DNA from: UBA4582 sp047630175 | GTDB lineage: Bacteria > Pseudomonadota > Gammaproteobacteria > Pseudomonadales > Azotimanducaceae | Length of the DNA: 64,000 bases | Assembly: GCA_047630175.1 (NCBI GenBank) | Contig: JBLHVI010000012.1 | Span: 16,406-80,405, forward strand | Direction: 5' to 3' | In this document: one piece after another, positions 53,236-62,193 of the stretch | Layout: each line of letters opens with the position of its first letter | Position numbering within the stretch: position 1 is the first letter of the stretch | Translations under genes and position numbers: made by a program | Notes under the pieces: model-generated | The model's database searches: none | Seen by the model: the letters and a program-made list of their open reading frames with translations, nothing else | What the model was told of the DNA's origin: nothing

Positions 53236-54258
53236 TCACAAAATAAGCTCGAGTCGACGCTGACTGATATCGATTAACAGTACGTCTAATAGCAAATTAG
53301 TATCCGGATTTGATGTGCTGCCCAGATGCCTTGCCTCCTGTAGCAATCGGTCCTGAATGGCGAATAGAAAATCTGCGCCTGCAATATCACCCAACAGCTT
53401 GATGTGCGCCTTCATGTCTCGGTTCTTGATGACTTTTTCATCTTTCGAGAAATGCCAGCGCAGGCTATCCGCCAGCATGCCCAAGCTAACCTGGACAGTT
53501 TCCAGAGGCCGATGCTCTTTATCAGCAGTGAGGCGCTGGTAGGCGTCAGCCGGCAAAATCCGACCGCTGACCAACGCCGCCATACTTTCCATAATAATCT
53601 CACGCCGATGCAAATACTTCTCGTTATAGTCACGCACCACTGTCAGTGGCTCGCCGCCCGCAATAGTCAGCAACAGGCCAAGATCAGGCCGGCCCGGCAA
53701 CTGACCTTCAAGCCATCCGAGCGCCTGCGCTGGCGCCGGTATCGGAAACTCAACCCGCTGGCATCGACTGCGAATCGTCGGCAATAGCTTCATGGGCTGG
53801 TCTGTCACCAACATGAACAACATTTTGCCGGGCGGCTCTTCAAGGCACTTAAGCAATGCATTAGCCGTCGTAATATTCATGGTCTCAGCAGGCTGAATAA
53901 TGGCCACTTTATAACCATTGCGTTGAGCTGTTTGTAGCGACCAGTTAATCAACGAGCGGACCTGCTCAACTCTTATTTGTTTGGACTCTTCCGGCTGCAC
54001 CACACGATAGTCAGGATGCGTACCTGCCTGAAAAAGCCCACAACCGACGCACTGCCCACAAGGTAAATTCGCCGCCGGCGAGTTGCACAACAAGCGCCGC
54101 GCTATAGCGCTGGCAAAGGCACGCTTGCCAAGGTTAGCCTGACCTACCAGTAACAGCGCGTGAGGCAATTTGTCTTGATCATGCTGGCGCAGTATCTGTT
54201 CCCGGGGCTTGTCCTGCCAAGGATAGAACGCTGCGCTATTTTGCGGTTGATCAGCCAT
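53236..54258 (-). CDS. holB: DNA polymerase III delta-prime subunit
   Basis: The start at 54258 (MADQPQNSAAFYPWQDK) overlaps the tmk stop by eight bases; the longer frame to 54324 is an extension into tmk. The 340-residue protein is the delta-prime subunit of the clamp loader. It has VGQANLGKRAFASAIARRL in place of the nucleotide loop, zinc cysteines in CGQCVGCGLFQAGTHPDY, and TIRSRCQRVEFP with the SRC motif. It helps load the beta clamp at the replication fork. The order tmk-holB-pilZ is standard in gammaproteobacteria. Confidence 0.95.
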   Translation of the reverse strand: MADQPQNSAAFYPWQDKPREQILRQHDQDKLPHALLLVGQANLGKRAFASAIARRLLCNSPAANLPCGQCVGCGLFQAGTHPDYRVVQPEESKQIRVEQVRSLINWSLQTAQRNGYKVAIIQPAETMNITTANALLKCLEEPPGKMLFMLVTDQPMKLLPTIRSRCQRVEFPIPAPAQALGWLEGQLPGRPDLGLLLTIAGGEPLTVVRDYNEKYLHRREIIMESMAALVSGRILPADAYQRLTADKEHRPLETVQVSLGMLADSLRWHFSKDEKVIKNRDMKAHIKLLGDIAGADFLFAIQDRLLQEARHLGSTSNPDTNLLLDVLLIDISQRRLELIL

Positions 54259-54892
54259 TGCGGACGGTATCCCGATGCTTTGCCAGTTGAACGATAACCT
54301 GTCGAATTTGCGCCTGAACGTCAACCAGAGGTTGGCCTGCGTCTATCAGGTGATAGGGGGCACCCTGACGGGCTCGCTCAAGAAAGACCTGCCTGACACG
54401 ATCAAAAAATGCTTCATCCTCACGCTCAAATCGATCCAGTTCAGCACGTGCCATAGCGCGCGACATGCCTGACGCGGTGTCTAAATCCAATACAAGAATT
54501 AAATCAGGCCTAAAATCACCGAGACAGAGCTGTTCTAGCGTTTCTATTTCTTGCCTATCAAGCCCGCGACCGCCGCCCTGATAGGCATAGGTCGAGTCAG
54601 TAAATCGATCGCAAACAACCCATTGTCCTTTTCGAAGCGCAGGTCGTATCAGTTCTTCAACATGTTGACGCCGCGCTGCGAACATCAGCAGCAACTCGGT
54701 CATCGAGTCCATGACCTCCTCATCCTTATCCAGCAGAAGCGTCCGAACCCGCTCCGCCAAGGGCGTACCGCCGGGCTCGCGCGTCGCGATATGTGCGATA
54801 CCAAGACTGGTCAGGAGCGTCCTAATAAACGCGATGTTAGTCGACTTGCCAACACCCTCGGCACCTTCAATGGTAATAAACAAACCGCTCAC
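54251..54892 (-). CDS. tmk: Thymidylate kinase
   Basis: This 213-residue kinase phosphorylates dTMP to dTDP. The P-loop is EGAEGVGKST near 9-18; TREPGGTPLAERVR near 37-50, VVCDRFTDSTYAYQGGGRGL near 93-112 and the LID segment follow. It overlaps the mltG gene upstream by four bases and the holB gene downstream by eight, so the three are translationally coupled. Confidence 0.97.
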   Translation of the reverse strand: MSGLFITIEGAEGVGKSTNIAFIRTLLTSLGIAHIATREPGGTPLAERVRTLLLDKDEEVMDSMTELLLMFAARRQHVEELIRPALRKGQWVVCDRFTDSTYAYQGGGRGLDRQEIETLEQLCLGDFRPDLILVLDLDTASGMSRAMARAELDRFEREDEAFFDRVRQVFLERARQGAPYHLIDAGQPLVDVQAQIRQVIVQLAKHRDTVRNG

Positions 54893-55923
54893 TCCTGCTC
54901 CTCTGGTGCTGGTGTACTGCGATATCCTTCGCGCCTCACCCTGCCTTGGAAACGACCTACGGCCTCGTTGTGCTCCGCGAGACTCTTAGAAAAATAACTT
55001 TTGCCGTCTCCTTGGGCGACGAAATACAAAAATTCGGTCGACGCTGGGTTCAAGGCAGCCTCAATAGATGCCAGGCCCGGGTTACAAATCGGTGTGGGCG
55101 GCAATCCTTTATTACGGTACGTATTATACGGCGTTACCTGACGCAGATGTGCACGGGTCAAATCACCGTCAAACTCTGTCAGGCCGTAAATAACGGTGGG
55201 GTCGGTCTGCAGTCGCATGCCTTGCCTTAATCGATTTATAAAAACGCTAGCAATCTTATCGCGCTCAGGGCCAAAACCAGTCTCTTTCTCTATGATCGAT
55301 GCCAAAATCAGCGCCTCCTGATCAGACGCCAGTGTATCGTCGGCTCGATTTTGCCATGCCTGCCGCAATGCATGGGACATGCGCCGATGGGCACGTCGCA
55401 GTATCGAAATATCTGTTTCACCCATAGAATACCGATAAGTATCAGGAAAAAACTGGCCCTCGACGTGTTGGCCCGAAACCCCTAGTAGCGTCATGATTTC
55501 TGCCTCATCAAGGCTTTTTATTGTCACACGAATTTTCGTTTGGGCGGCAAGGTGCTGACGCCAGTCTTTAAAGCGCCACCCCTCTGGGAAGGTTATCTGG
55601 TGCTGGATGACCTGCCCCCGACGAAAGTGCTGCAATACCTGAAACCCATTAAGGCGCTCATCCAGCAGAAACTCACCCGCCTTCAAACTCCCCTGGCCGC
55701 TAGTCACAAGACCATAGGCTCGAAACACTAAGACCGGCACGCTAACGATGTCCCGGTCTATTAAATCAACGATAACACTATTGAGGCTTGCACCCGGCTT
55801 GACCACGTAAACAAGGTCAGGCCCGGAAAGGTTGATAGGCCTGCTCAACTGAAACACCGCATAACCGGCCAGCAGCAGGGTCAACGTTATACTTGCGCTG
55901 ATCACAATGGCTATTCGCCGCAT
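54889..55923 (-). CDS. mltG: Endolytic murein transglycosylase
   Basis: The start at 55923 (MRRIAIVISASITLTLLLAG) places the membrane anchor at the N-terminus and leaves two bases after the pabC stop; an upstream in-frame start would overlap pabC by 43 bases. The 344-residue protein (YceG family) cuts nascent glycan strands and sets their length. A LysM-like periplasmic part (VVKPGASLNSVIVDLI) precedes the catalytic domain with glutamate in LASIIEKETGF and following FINRLRQGMRLQTDPTVIYG. It faces the periplasm from the inner membrane. Confidence 0.95.
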   Translation of the reverse strand: MRRIAIVISASITLTLLLAGYAVFQLSRPINLSGPDLVYVVKPGASLNSVIVDLIDRDIVSVPVLVFRAYGLVTSGQGSLKAGEFLLDERLNGFQVLQHFRRGQVIQHQITFPEGWRFKDWRQHLAAQTKIRVTIKSLDEAEIMTLLGVSGQHVEGQFFPDTYRYSMGETDISILRRAHRRMSHALRQAWQNRADDTLASDQEALILASIIEKETGFGPERDKIASVFINRLRQGMRLQTDPTVIYGLTEFDGDLTRAHLRQVTPYNTYRNKGLPPTPICNPGLASIEAALNPASTEFLYFVAQGDGKSYFSKSLAEHNEAVGRFQGRVRREGYRSTPAPEEQE

Positions 55924-55925
55924 GT

Positions 55926-56780
55926 CTACCCTATGATCCCGGTCGCTTGATGAAGTTGTGCCTGGCAAGCCCTGGTCATTTCACCTACCTGAAACGGTGT
56001 AATAGCCCCGTTGACACCGTGAACGCTCGTCACTGGATAGATGCCGAAAACGCTGTTTCCCACAAATATCTCCTGCGCAGCATCTATCTCTGCAGATCCA
56101 ATCTGTCGGATCTGAACACTCATAACATCACATAGCCACTCACGCAGCACACCGTCAATACCTGCCTGAGCTAAGCTCGGCGTGCATAGCTGCCCAGCAA
56201 TGACAAAAAACACGTTACTGCGCGTACCCTCAATCACTAGGCCGGCAGTATCCTGCATGAGGCCCTCCCGACAATCAATGGGCAACTCAGCAGCAGCCAA
56301 CACTTGCTCCAGCCGATTAAGATGCTTGAGGCCGGCCAATAACGGTTGACGAGCAAGACGCGTCTTACAGGTAAACAAAGCAATGCCTTGCTGGGAAGAA
56401 TTCGGGTCGGCGACATAAGAACTCAATTGCAGAATTCGCTCGACACCTTGTCTAGGATCAGGCCTATAACCTCGCCCACCTGCGCCACGGGTGATGATAA
56501 CCTTTAGCACTTGGTCGGCAACATCTTGGTCAGCAACGGGATGGTTGACGGCATCGCTTGTCTGGCACAGCGACGAAATTTCAGCGCGTAACAGCGTCTC
56601 ATCAAGATTCAGCTGGAGGCGATCGCAACCCCGGCGCAGACGCGCCAAATGTTGGCCTAGCCATACGGGGCTTTTATCGATGACGCGAATTGTCTCGAAC
56701 AACCCATCACCGTAAGCAAGACCACGATTACTAACGTCAATCACATCAGTGACATGGCCATTGATCAAAGACTTAACCAC
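55926..56780 (-). CDS. pabC: Aminodeoxychorismate lyase
   Basis: This 284-residue pyridoxal-phosphate fold IV enzyme releases pyruvate from aminodeoxychorismate to give 4-aminobenzoate for folate. The cofactor lysine is in LAGLKHLNRLEQVLA near 147-161, preceded by NRGLAYGDGLFETIRV near 17-32 and followed by EGTRSNVFFV near 187. It sits between fabF (eight bases upstream) and mltG, its standard place in gammaproteobacterial fab clusters. Confidence 0.94.
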   Translation of the reverse strand: MVKSLINGHVTDVIDVSNRGLAYGDGLFETIRVIDKSPVWLGQHLARLRRGCDRLQLNLDETLLRAEISSLCQTSDAVNHPVADQDVADQVLKVIITRGAGGRGYRPDPRQGVERILQLSSYVADPNSSQQGIALFTCKTRLARQPLLAGLKHLNRLEQVLAAAELPIDCREGLMQDTAGLVIEGTRSNVFFVIAGQLCTPSLAQAGIDGVLREWLCDVMSVQIRQIGSAEIDAAQEIFVGNSVFGIYPVTSVHGVNGAITPFQVGEMTRACQAQLHQATGIIG

Positions 56781-56788
56781 GTCTGGGT

Positions 56789-58030
56789 CTATTGCAGTTT
56801 TTTGAATATCAGCGTGCCATTAGTTCCGCCAAAACCAAAGGAATTGGACAAAGCCACATCGATATTCATGTCACGGGCAGTGTGTGGAACATAATCAAGA
56901 TCACATTCCTCATCAGGGTTGTCTAGATTAATGGTCGGCGGCGCAACCTGATGCTGGATTGCTAACGCAGAAATCACTGCCTCGACCGCCCCCGAGGCAC
57001 CCAGCAAATGTCCAATCATGGACTTGGTGGAACTAACAGCTACCTTGGTTTGATGATCACCCGTCACCGTCTTAACCGCTTTGGTTTCAGCCACATCACC
57101 CAGTGGGGTTGAGGTCCCATGCGCATTAATGTAATCAATGTCTGAGCCGTTGAGCCCCGCATCGCGTAACGCGTTCTGCATCGACATCGCCGCCCCTGAC
57201 CCATTTTCTGAGGGCGACGTCATGTGACTAGCGTCAGCACTCATGCCAAAACCCGCCAACTCGCAATAAATTTTTGCGCCCCGCGCTTTAGCGTGCTCGT
57301 ACTCTTCCAGCACCAGTACACCGGCACCATCACTCAATACAAAGCCATCCCTGTCTTTGTCCCAAGGTCGACTTGCCCGCGTAGGGTCGTCATTTCTTGT
57401 CGACAGTGCCCTCATGGCAGCAAACCCCGCCATGGTAGTCGGCGACGTCGAATTTTCAGCACCGCCCGCTAGCATGGCATCAGCATCACCAGCAGCAATC
57501 ATGCGCGCCGCGAAGCCGATATTGTGGGTACCCGTCGTGCACGCTGTGGTGATGGCAATATTGGGACCTTGCATGCCATACATAATCGACAGATGCCCTG
57601 CCACCATATTGATGATGCAGGATGGTACGAAGAACGGCGTAACTTTAGTGGGACCACGATTTACAACAATATCATGACACGTCTCGATTGTTTTGATGCC
57701 GCCGATACCGGAGCCCACCGCAACCCCGATGCGATGGCGATTTTCGTCCGTGACCGGCAGGCCAGAGTCTTTCATCGCCTGCATGCCCGCAACCATACCA
57801 TACTGAATAAAGCCATCCATACGTCGGGCGTCCTTCACAGACAAATACTCCGACATATCAAAATCTGGCACAGCGCCACCGAATCTGACCGGAAAGCCCT
57901 CGGTATCAAAGGTTTCTATCGGCTTGATACCGCTGTCACCAGCCATCAGACCCGCCCAGGTACTATCCATGGAAGCACCCAACGGCGTGATCATGCCCAT
58001 ACCCGTAATTACGACTCTACGATTATTCAC
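56789..58030 (-). CDS. fabF: 3-oxoacyl-ACP synthase II
   Basis: This 413-residue condensing enzyme carries out chain elongation in fatty-acid synthesis, notably palmitoleate to vaccenate. The nucleophilic cysteine is in TTACTTGTHNIG near 163, with histidines in NAHGTSTPLGD near 305 and SMIGHLLGASGAVEA near 340. It follows acpP, separated by a terminator at 58156-58191, so its transcription depends on readthrough or its own promoter. It is distinct from the fabB-coded enzyme at 33 kb. Confidence 0.96.
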   Translation of the reverse strand: MNNRRVVITGMGMITPLGASMDSTWAGLMAGDSGIKPIETFDTEGFPVRFGGAVPDFDMSEYLSVKDARRMDGFIQYGMVAGMQAMKDSGLPVTDENRHRIGVAVGSGIGGIKTIETCHDIVVNRGPTKVTPFFVPSCIINMVAGHLSIMYGMQGPNIAITTACTTGTHNIGFAARMIAAGDADAMLAGGAENSTSPTTMAGFAAMRALSTRNDDPTRASRPWDKDRDGFVLSDGAGVLVLEEYEHAKARGAKIYCELAGFGMSADASHMTSPSENGSGAAMSMQNALRDAGLNGSDIDYINAHGTSTPLGDVAETKAVKTVTGDHQTKVAVSSTKSMIGHLLGASGAVEAVISALAIQHQVAPPTINLDNPDEECDLDYVPHTARDMNIDVALSNSFGFGGTNGTLIFKKLQ

Positions 58031-58155
58031 GCTTCTCTCCTCGCCTTCTCCCCATTACGCAATGCACAAACTGACCGCACACAGCATTGTCGCGAGCCAC
58101 TCATGAACCGCTTATGAATGGCTACGAAACCGGGGAATCATAACTGCTATAAACA

Positions 58156-58191
58156 AAAAGGCCGCACTCACTATTGTAAATGCGGCCTTTT
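58156..58191 (-). terminator. Rho-independent terminator between acpP and fabF
   Basis: AAAAGGCCGCA (58156-58166) and TGCGGCCTTTT (58181-58191) form a perfect 11-bp stem with a 14-base loop ending in Ts. It follows the acpP stop on the minus strand. A partial stop here would explain higher acpP than fabF expression. Confidence 0.88.
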
Positions 58192-58207
58192 AGTCAAAAT
58201 CGACAGG

Positions 58208-58441
58208 CTAGGTGTGCGATTCGATATAATCGACCGCTTCTTTCACCGTCGTGATCTTTTCCGCTTCATCGTCAGGAATTTCTGTCTCAAATTCTTCCTC
58301 AAGAGCCATGACGAGTTCAACGGTATCAAGAGAGTCGGCGCCAAGATCTTCCACGAAAGAAGCTTCTAGGGTGACTTCTTCTTCTTTTACTCCCAACTGT
58401 TCGCAAACCAGTTTGCTCACTCGTTCTTCTATAGTGCTCAT
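58208..58441 (-). CDS. acpP: Acyl carrier protein
   Basis: This 77-residue acidic protein carries the growing acyl chain on a phosphopantetheine attached to the serine of GADSLDTVELVMALEEEF (S37 region). Sequence and length match gammaproteobacterial AcpP almost throughout. It lies between fabG and fabF and is followed by a strong terminator, so it probably has its own abundant short transcript. Confidence 0.98.
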   Translation of the reverse strand: MSTIEERVSKLVCEQLGVKEEEVTLEASFVEDLGADSLDTVELVMALEEEFETEIPDDEAEKITTVKEAVDYIESHT

Positions 58442-58656
58442 GCTTTTTAATTACTCCTACGCGATGCAGACAATGCTGCGCTAGTTTAATGAAATGCGGG
58501 CTAACCTATCAAGTCTTTTGTCTGGCTGTCGGCAAACGAATTTCAATTTAAAGTATGCAACCCCTCCAGGCTAGCTTCAACCAAGCTGACTTGCATTTCT
58601 CTCTTACGGTTTTCTAGTGCTCTTTTGCAAATCCCTGTCAGTGCTTAGCAGACGGC

Positions 58657-58680
58657 GATTGCCGATACTTATCGGCAATC
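58657..58680. promoter_or_regulatory. Perfect inverted repeat between fabG and acpP
   Basis: GATTGCCGATA (58657-58667) and TATCGGCAATC (58670-58680) are perfect reverse complements with a two-base spacer. It lies 18 bases past the fabG stop and 215 before acpP. There is no T-run, and the two-base loop is too tight for an ordinary terminator, so a protein-binding site for acpP control is as likely as an RNA hairpin. Confidence 0.5.
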
Positions 58681-58698
58681 AGCTAGCAACAGAAATTT

Positions 58699-59433
58699 CT
58701 AATTCATGTACATGCCGCCGTTGATATGGATAGTCTCACCCGTGATGTAGCCCGCTCCCTCGCCGGCCAAAAACGTAACCAAAGCAGCAATTTCACTAGA
58801 CTCACCCAACCGACCCAGAGGCACCCGCGTCAGCAACGCCTCGCGCTGCTCTTCCGGTAGTTCACTCGTCATATCGGTCTTGATAAAGCCAGGCGCCACA
58901 GCATTAACAGTAATGCCGCGGGAACCAAGCTCGCTGGCCAAGGAACGACAATAACCCTCGACGCCGGCTTTGGCCGCCGCATAATTACTTTGTCCCGCAT
59001 TGCCCATACTGGCCACCACTGACGTGATGTTAATCATACGACCCCAGCGAGCCTTGGTCATACCGCGCATGCAGGCCTTGCTTACCCGAAAGATGGCGCT
59101 AAGGTTAGTATTGATAACGTCATCCCACTCTTCGCCTTTCATGCGCAACGCTATATTATCTCGAGTAATACCAGCATTGTTGACAAGTATAAGAGGCGCA
59201 TCATGGGCCCCCTTAATTTCCTCAAAAAACGCGGTAATGGAACTTTCTTGGCTTACGTCGAGCACGTAGCCGGCGCCTTGACTTCCCAGCGTCGCGGAAA
59301 TTTTCTCTGCACCACTGGCACTCGTCGCTGTACCAATAACAAAAGCCCCGGCAGCGGCCAGATGTTCAGCGATGGCTGCGCCAATACCACGACTTGCACC
59401 GGTTACCAGCGCAACTTTACCTACTAGGCTCAT
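58699..59433 (-). CDS. fabG: 3-oxoacyl-ACP reductase
   Basis: The start at 59433 (MSLVGKVALVTGASRGIG) overlaps the fabD stop as ATGA; an earlier in-frame start adds six residues. The 244-residue short-chain dehydrogenase reduces 3-oxoacyl-ACP with NADPH. The nucleotide site is TGASRGIGAAI, the active-site serine is in INITSVVASMG and the Tyr-Lys pair in NYAAAKAG. It is coupled with fabD, in the standard fabD-fabG-acpP-fabF order. Confidence 0.97.
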   Translation of the reverse strand: MSLVGKVALVTGASRGIGAAIAEHLAAAGAFVIGTATSASGAEKISATLGSQGAGYVLDVSQESSITAFFEEIKGAHDAPLILVNNAGITRDNIALRMKGEEWDDVINTNLSAIFRVSKACMRGMTKARWGRMINITSVVASMGNAGQSNYAAAKAGVEGYCRSLASELGSRGITVNAVAPGFIKTDMTSELPEEQREALLTRVPLGRLGESSEIAALVTFLAGEGAGYITGETIHINGGMYMN

Positions 59434-60371
59434 TGACTCAACTCCTGACATACCTGCTCAAGACTGGCCGCCGAATTAACCGAGTGTGAGGTCAGGGACT
59501 TATCAATACGGCGATTGAGTCCAGACAAAACCTTGCCCGGACCACATTCTACAACGACGGTAACGCCATCAGCCGCCATGCGTTGAACGGATTCTGTCCA
59601 CCGCACGGCACTGAACATTTGTTTCACCAGATTCTCCCTAATCAAGGCAGGATCACTGCAGTACTGCGCATCGACGTTTTGAATAATTTCGATCTGCGGT
59701 GCTTTAAACTCGACGTTTGCCAGAGCATCAGCCATTTTACCTGCTGCAGGTAGCATCAGTGCGCTGTGGAATGGTGCGCTGACCGACAAGGCCATGGCGC
59801 GCTTGGCACCCGCAGCCTTACAAGCATCAATTGCTTCCGCTAGAGCATCGTTGGAACCTGCAATGACGACCTGCCCTGGGGAATTATAATTGGCGGCCTG
59901 AACCACATTATTTGGTGTCGAAATCGCAAGGCAGATGTTACTTACCTGCTCATCGTCAAGCCCGAGAACAGCGGCCATGCCGCCCTCACCGACAGGCACT
60001 GCCGATTGCATAAACCGTCCGCGCTGCTGCACCAGATGTACTGCATCGCGAAATTCCACGACCCCCGCTGCAACCAAGGCAGAATATTCTCCCAAACTGT
60101 GACCTGCTACTAGGTCAACTTGAGGCACTCCACGCTGTTGGCACACTCGCCATACGGCGATACTGGCTGTTAAGAGGGCGGGTTGAGTAAATTCGGTTTT
60201 GTTAAGTTGGTCCGTTGGACCTTGCTGGACCAATTGCCACAAATCGTAGCCAAGTACTGCAGATGCCTCGTCAAAGGTCTCTGCTACCAGACTCGTAGTC
60301 TCGGACATATCCTGAAGCATGCCCACTTCCTGAGACCCCTGCCCTGGGAACACAAACGCAAACTTCGCCAT
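59430..60371 (-). CDS. fabD: Malonyl-CoA:ACP transacylase
   Basis: This 313-residue enzyme loads malonate onto AcpP. The start is FVFPGQGSQEVGM, the nucleophile GHSLGEYSALVAAG near 92 and the histidine in SAPFHSALM near 200. In Pseudomonas and most relatives plsX (and often fabH) stands just upstream; here there are only 250 bases between fabD and rpmF, with a terminator, so fabD should have its own promoter and starts the transcript fabD-fabG. Confidence 0.97.
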   Translation of the reverse strand: MAKFAFVFPGQGSQEVGMLQDMSETTSLVAETFDEASAVLGYDLWQLVQQGPTDQLNKTEFTQPALLTASIAVWRVCQQRGVPQVDLVAGHSLGEYSALVAAGVVEFRDAVHLVQQRGRFMQSAVPVGEGGMAAVLGLDDEQVSNICLAISTPNNVVQAANYNSPGQVVIAGSNDALAEAIDACKAAGAKRAMALSVSAPFHSALMLPAAGKMADALANVEFKAPQIEIIQNVDAQYCSDPALIRENLVKQMFSAVRWTESVQRMAADGVTVVVECGPGKVLSGLNRRIDKSLTSHSVNSAASLEQVCQELSQ

Positions 60372-60558
60372 GGGTAACTTCCTTTAAACCTTGTTTTAGT
60401 TGCGCTAGCGGCCAGTGCCACTCTGCCATCTCATACTATGTCGAGCACAACGCAACCCAGGCACCTTACACAATAGCAAAGTCCGAACAAACGCCGGCCC
60501 TTCTTGTGTCAATTGCCTGATTTGGAATTATTGCAAAGTTCAATATTAAAAACCTCAC

Positions 60559-60585
60559 TGGCTGGCAGATGACGTCTGCCAGCCA
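60559..60585 (-). terminator. Hairpin downstream of rpmF, probable terminator
   Basis: TGGCTGGCAGA (60559-60569) and TCTGCCAGCCA (60575-60585) form a perfect 11-bp stem with a five-base loop. On the minus strand it is followed by GTGAGGTTTTTAATA, so the T-run is six bases away. It lies between rpmF and fabD, where plsX is found in relatives. Confidence 0.7.
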
Positions 60586-60621
60586 CGACAGCAATAACTT
60601 TGCCGTCGCGATTCAAAAGAC

Positions 60622-60801
60622 TTAGTCTTCTGTGCCGTGAATCACTTTCTTACCACGATAAAAACCGTCAGCGCTCACGTGGTGACGACGGTGAGTTTCA
60701 CCGGTGGTGGTGTCTTCAGACAACGTTGGTCCAGTGAGTGCGTCATGTGAACGACGCTGACCGCGCCTTGAGCGGGTCACCTTGCTTTTTTGAACAGCCA
60801 T
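60622..60801 (-). CDS. rpmF: 50S ribosomal protein L32
   Basis: The minus strand from ATG 60801 to TAA 60622 codes for 59 residues: MAVQKSKVTRSRRGQRRSHD, then ALTGPTLSEDTTTGETHRRH and a C-terminal YRGKKVIHG. This is ribosomal protein L32 of the proteobacterial form without zinc cysteines. It follows yceD, as in nearly all gammaproteobacteria, and is ended by the hairpin at 60559-60585. Confidence 0.97.
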   Translation of the reverse strand: MAVQKSKVTRSRRGQRRSHDALTGPTLSEDTTTGETHRRHHVSADGFYRGKKVIHGTED

Positions 60802-60904
60802 TTCCAGATCCTTAAATAGTCAATATTTCGTGGCTTCTCAGCCTTTAAATCCCTCACCCTACCCAATCGTTATAGGCTAACCTAGTTCAATTAAACAGCC
60901 TGAG

Positions 60905-61468
60905 TTACTTTTCTTTCTTCGACAACATATCAGCTGTCAGTCCAGCCAAACCGGCAAATGGCCGATAAGTATCTTTACTGGCACCCTTCCGATCCGCCGG
61001 TTCAACCGCAGTATTTGACTCGGCAGCAACATCTGCCGCCGGTTTACACTCACCTTCCGGGTGCTTACCAACCATCGGCAACGCCAAGATCAATTCGTCT
61101 TCCAACAAATCAACCAATAAAACTAACTCGTCTTCGCAGACCAAACCATCGTCGTCTTCATGTAGCGCGGCCAATGCGTCTTCAGAATTGACCACCACGA
61201 CGCGTAAATTCGCTTCAAGTTGAATTGGCGCCGGCAGCATGCAATTCTGACAGATCATTGAAACCTGCGTGCGCAACTGTCCAATCACCAAAGAACGGTG
61301 CTTACGCTCCTTTCTAAACTCCAGCTTCGCCTCGACCTCACCCGCCTCATCTTCCAGCAGCTCAATAAATCTTTCGAAGCGCTGTAAAGGGATGATACCC
61401 TCTAATTTGGCATTATCGCTGACGAATCGGCGATGATTAACTTGTACTGGTAGGGTGACCTTCAACAT
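60905..61468 (-). CDS. yceD: DUF177/YceD family protein, 23S rRNA accumulation factor
   Basis: This 187-residue protein is the YceD/DUF177 member always found before rpmF. LPVQVNHRRFVSDNAKLEGIIPL near the start and the pair in MICQNCMLPAPIQLEANLRV near 90-109 are typical; acidic stretches (EDALAALHEDDDGLVCEDEL) follow. A role in accumulating 23S rRNA is reported for the family. The C-terminal 45 residues (AADVAAESNTAVEPADRKG and on) look disordered. The divergent maf gene begins 66 bases away. Confidence 0.9.
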   Translation of the reverse strand: MLKVTLPVQVNHRRFVSDNAKLEGIIPLQRFERFIELLEDEAGEVEAKLEFRKERKHRSLVIGQLRTQVSMICQNCMLPAPIQLEANLRVVVVNSEDALAALHEDDDGLVCEDELVLLVDLLEDELILALPMVGKHPEGECKPAADVAAESNTAVEPADRKGASKDTYRPFAGLAGLTADMLSKKEK

Positions 61469-61533
61469 AAGTCGCGCATATTAGGCGGCGAGTATCAGCC
61501 TGTCAAAAGAAAATTGCAGAAATTCAGTAACCT

Positions 61534-62151
61534 ATGAGCATATTACAGCGCCCTTTGGTCCTTGCTTCTACCTCTTTATACCGACGGGACATTCTCGCCA
61601 AACTACGATTGCCATTCACGCAAGTCAGCCCTGATTATGACGAGATTGCTTTGCCTGGCGAATTACCAAACGCTATGGCCAGACGCTTCGCCGCTGGCAA
61701 GGCGCTGGCAGCAGCTTTTATAGAAGAACCGGGAAACGGATTTATGCAAGGATCAATAGTCATCGGTTCTGATCAGGTCGTCTCAGTCAACGGCGAGCGT
61801 CTTTCCAAACCCGGCACCGTCGGGCGCGCTGAAGCACAATTGAGTCAATGTAGCGGCCAGTGGGTCACTTATTGTAGCGCGCTGAGCCTCGCGAGCCAGA
61901 ACCAAACACTGACACTCGAACATGACCTTTACCACGTTAAATTTCGCAAACTAACTGCCGCAGAGATCCAGCGCTATGTAGCACTGGATCAACCTCTTGA
62001 TTGTGCTGGCAGCATCAAAGCTGAGAGTCTGGGCATCTCATTGATCAGCAGCACCCGCGGGGATGATATAAATACACTGTACGGCTTGCCGTTGTTACGC
62101 CTCGCTCAGCGCCTTAGAGAGCACGGAATAGATCCTCTTAGAACACTTTAA
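61534..62151 (+). CDS. maf: Maf-family nucleotide pyrophosphatase
   Basis: This 205-residue protein hydrolyses non-canonical or modified nucleoside triphosphates. It starts with the family pattern LVLASTSLYRRDILAKL, has IGSDQVVSVNGERLSKPG near 83-100 and ends with STRGDDINTLYGLPLLRL, as in YceF. In the YceF subtype (7-methyl-GTP) the order of these residues is as seen here. It is divergent from yceD-rpmF, a common gammaproteobacterial neighbourhood, and converges with rluC. Confidence 0.93.
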   Translation: MSILQRPLVLASTSLYRRDILAKLRLPFTQVSPDYDEIALPGELPNAMARRFAAGKALAAAFIEEPGNGFMQGSIVIGSDQVVSVNGERLSKPGTVGRAEAQLSQCSGQWVTYCSALSLASQNQTLTLEHDLYHVKFRKLTAAEIQRYVALDQPLDCAGSIKAESLGISLISSTRGDDINTLYGLPLLRLAQRLREHGIDPLRTL

Positions 62152-62193
62152 GTTTGTTCCGAAATCCATTGTTTTATATTAATATTAGTGAAA

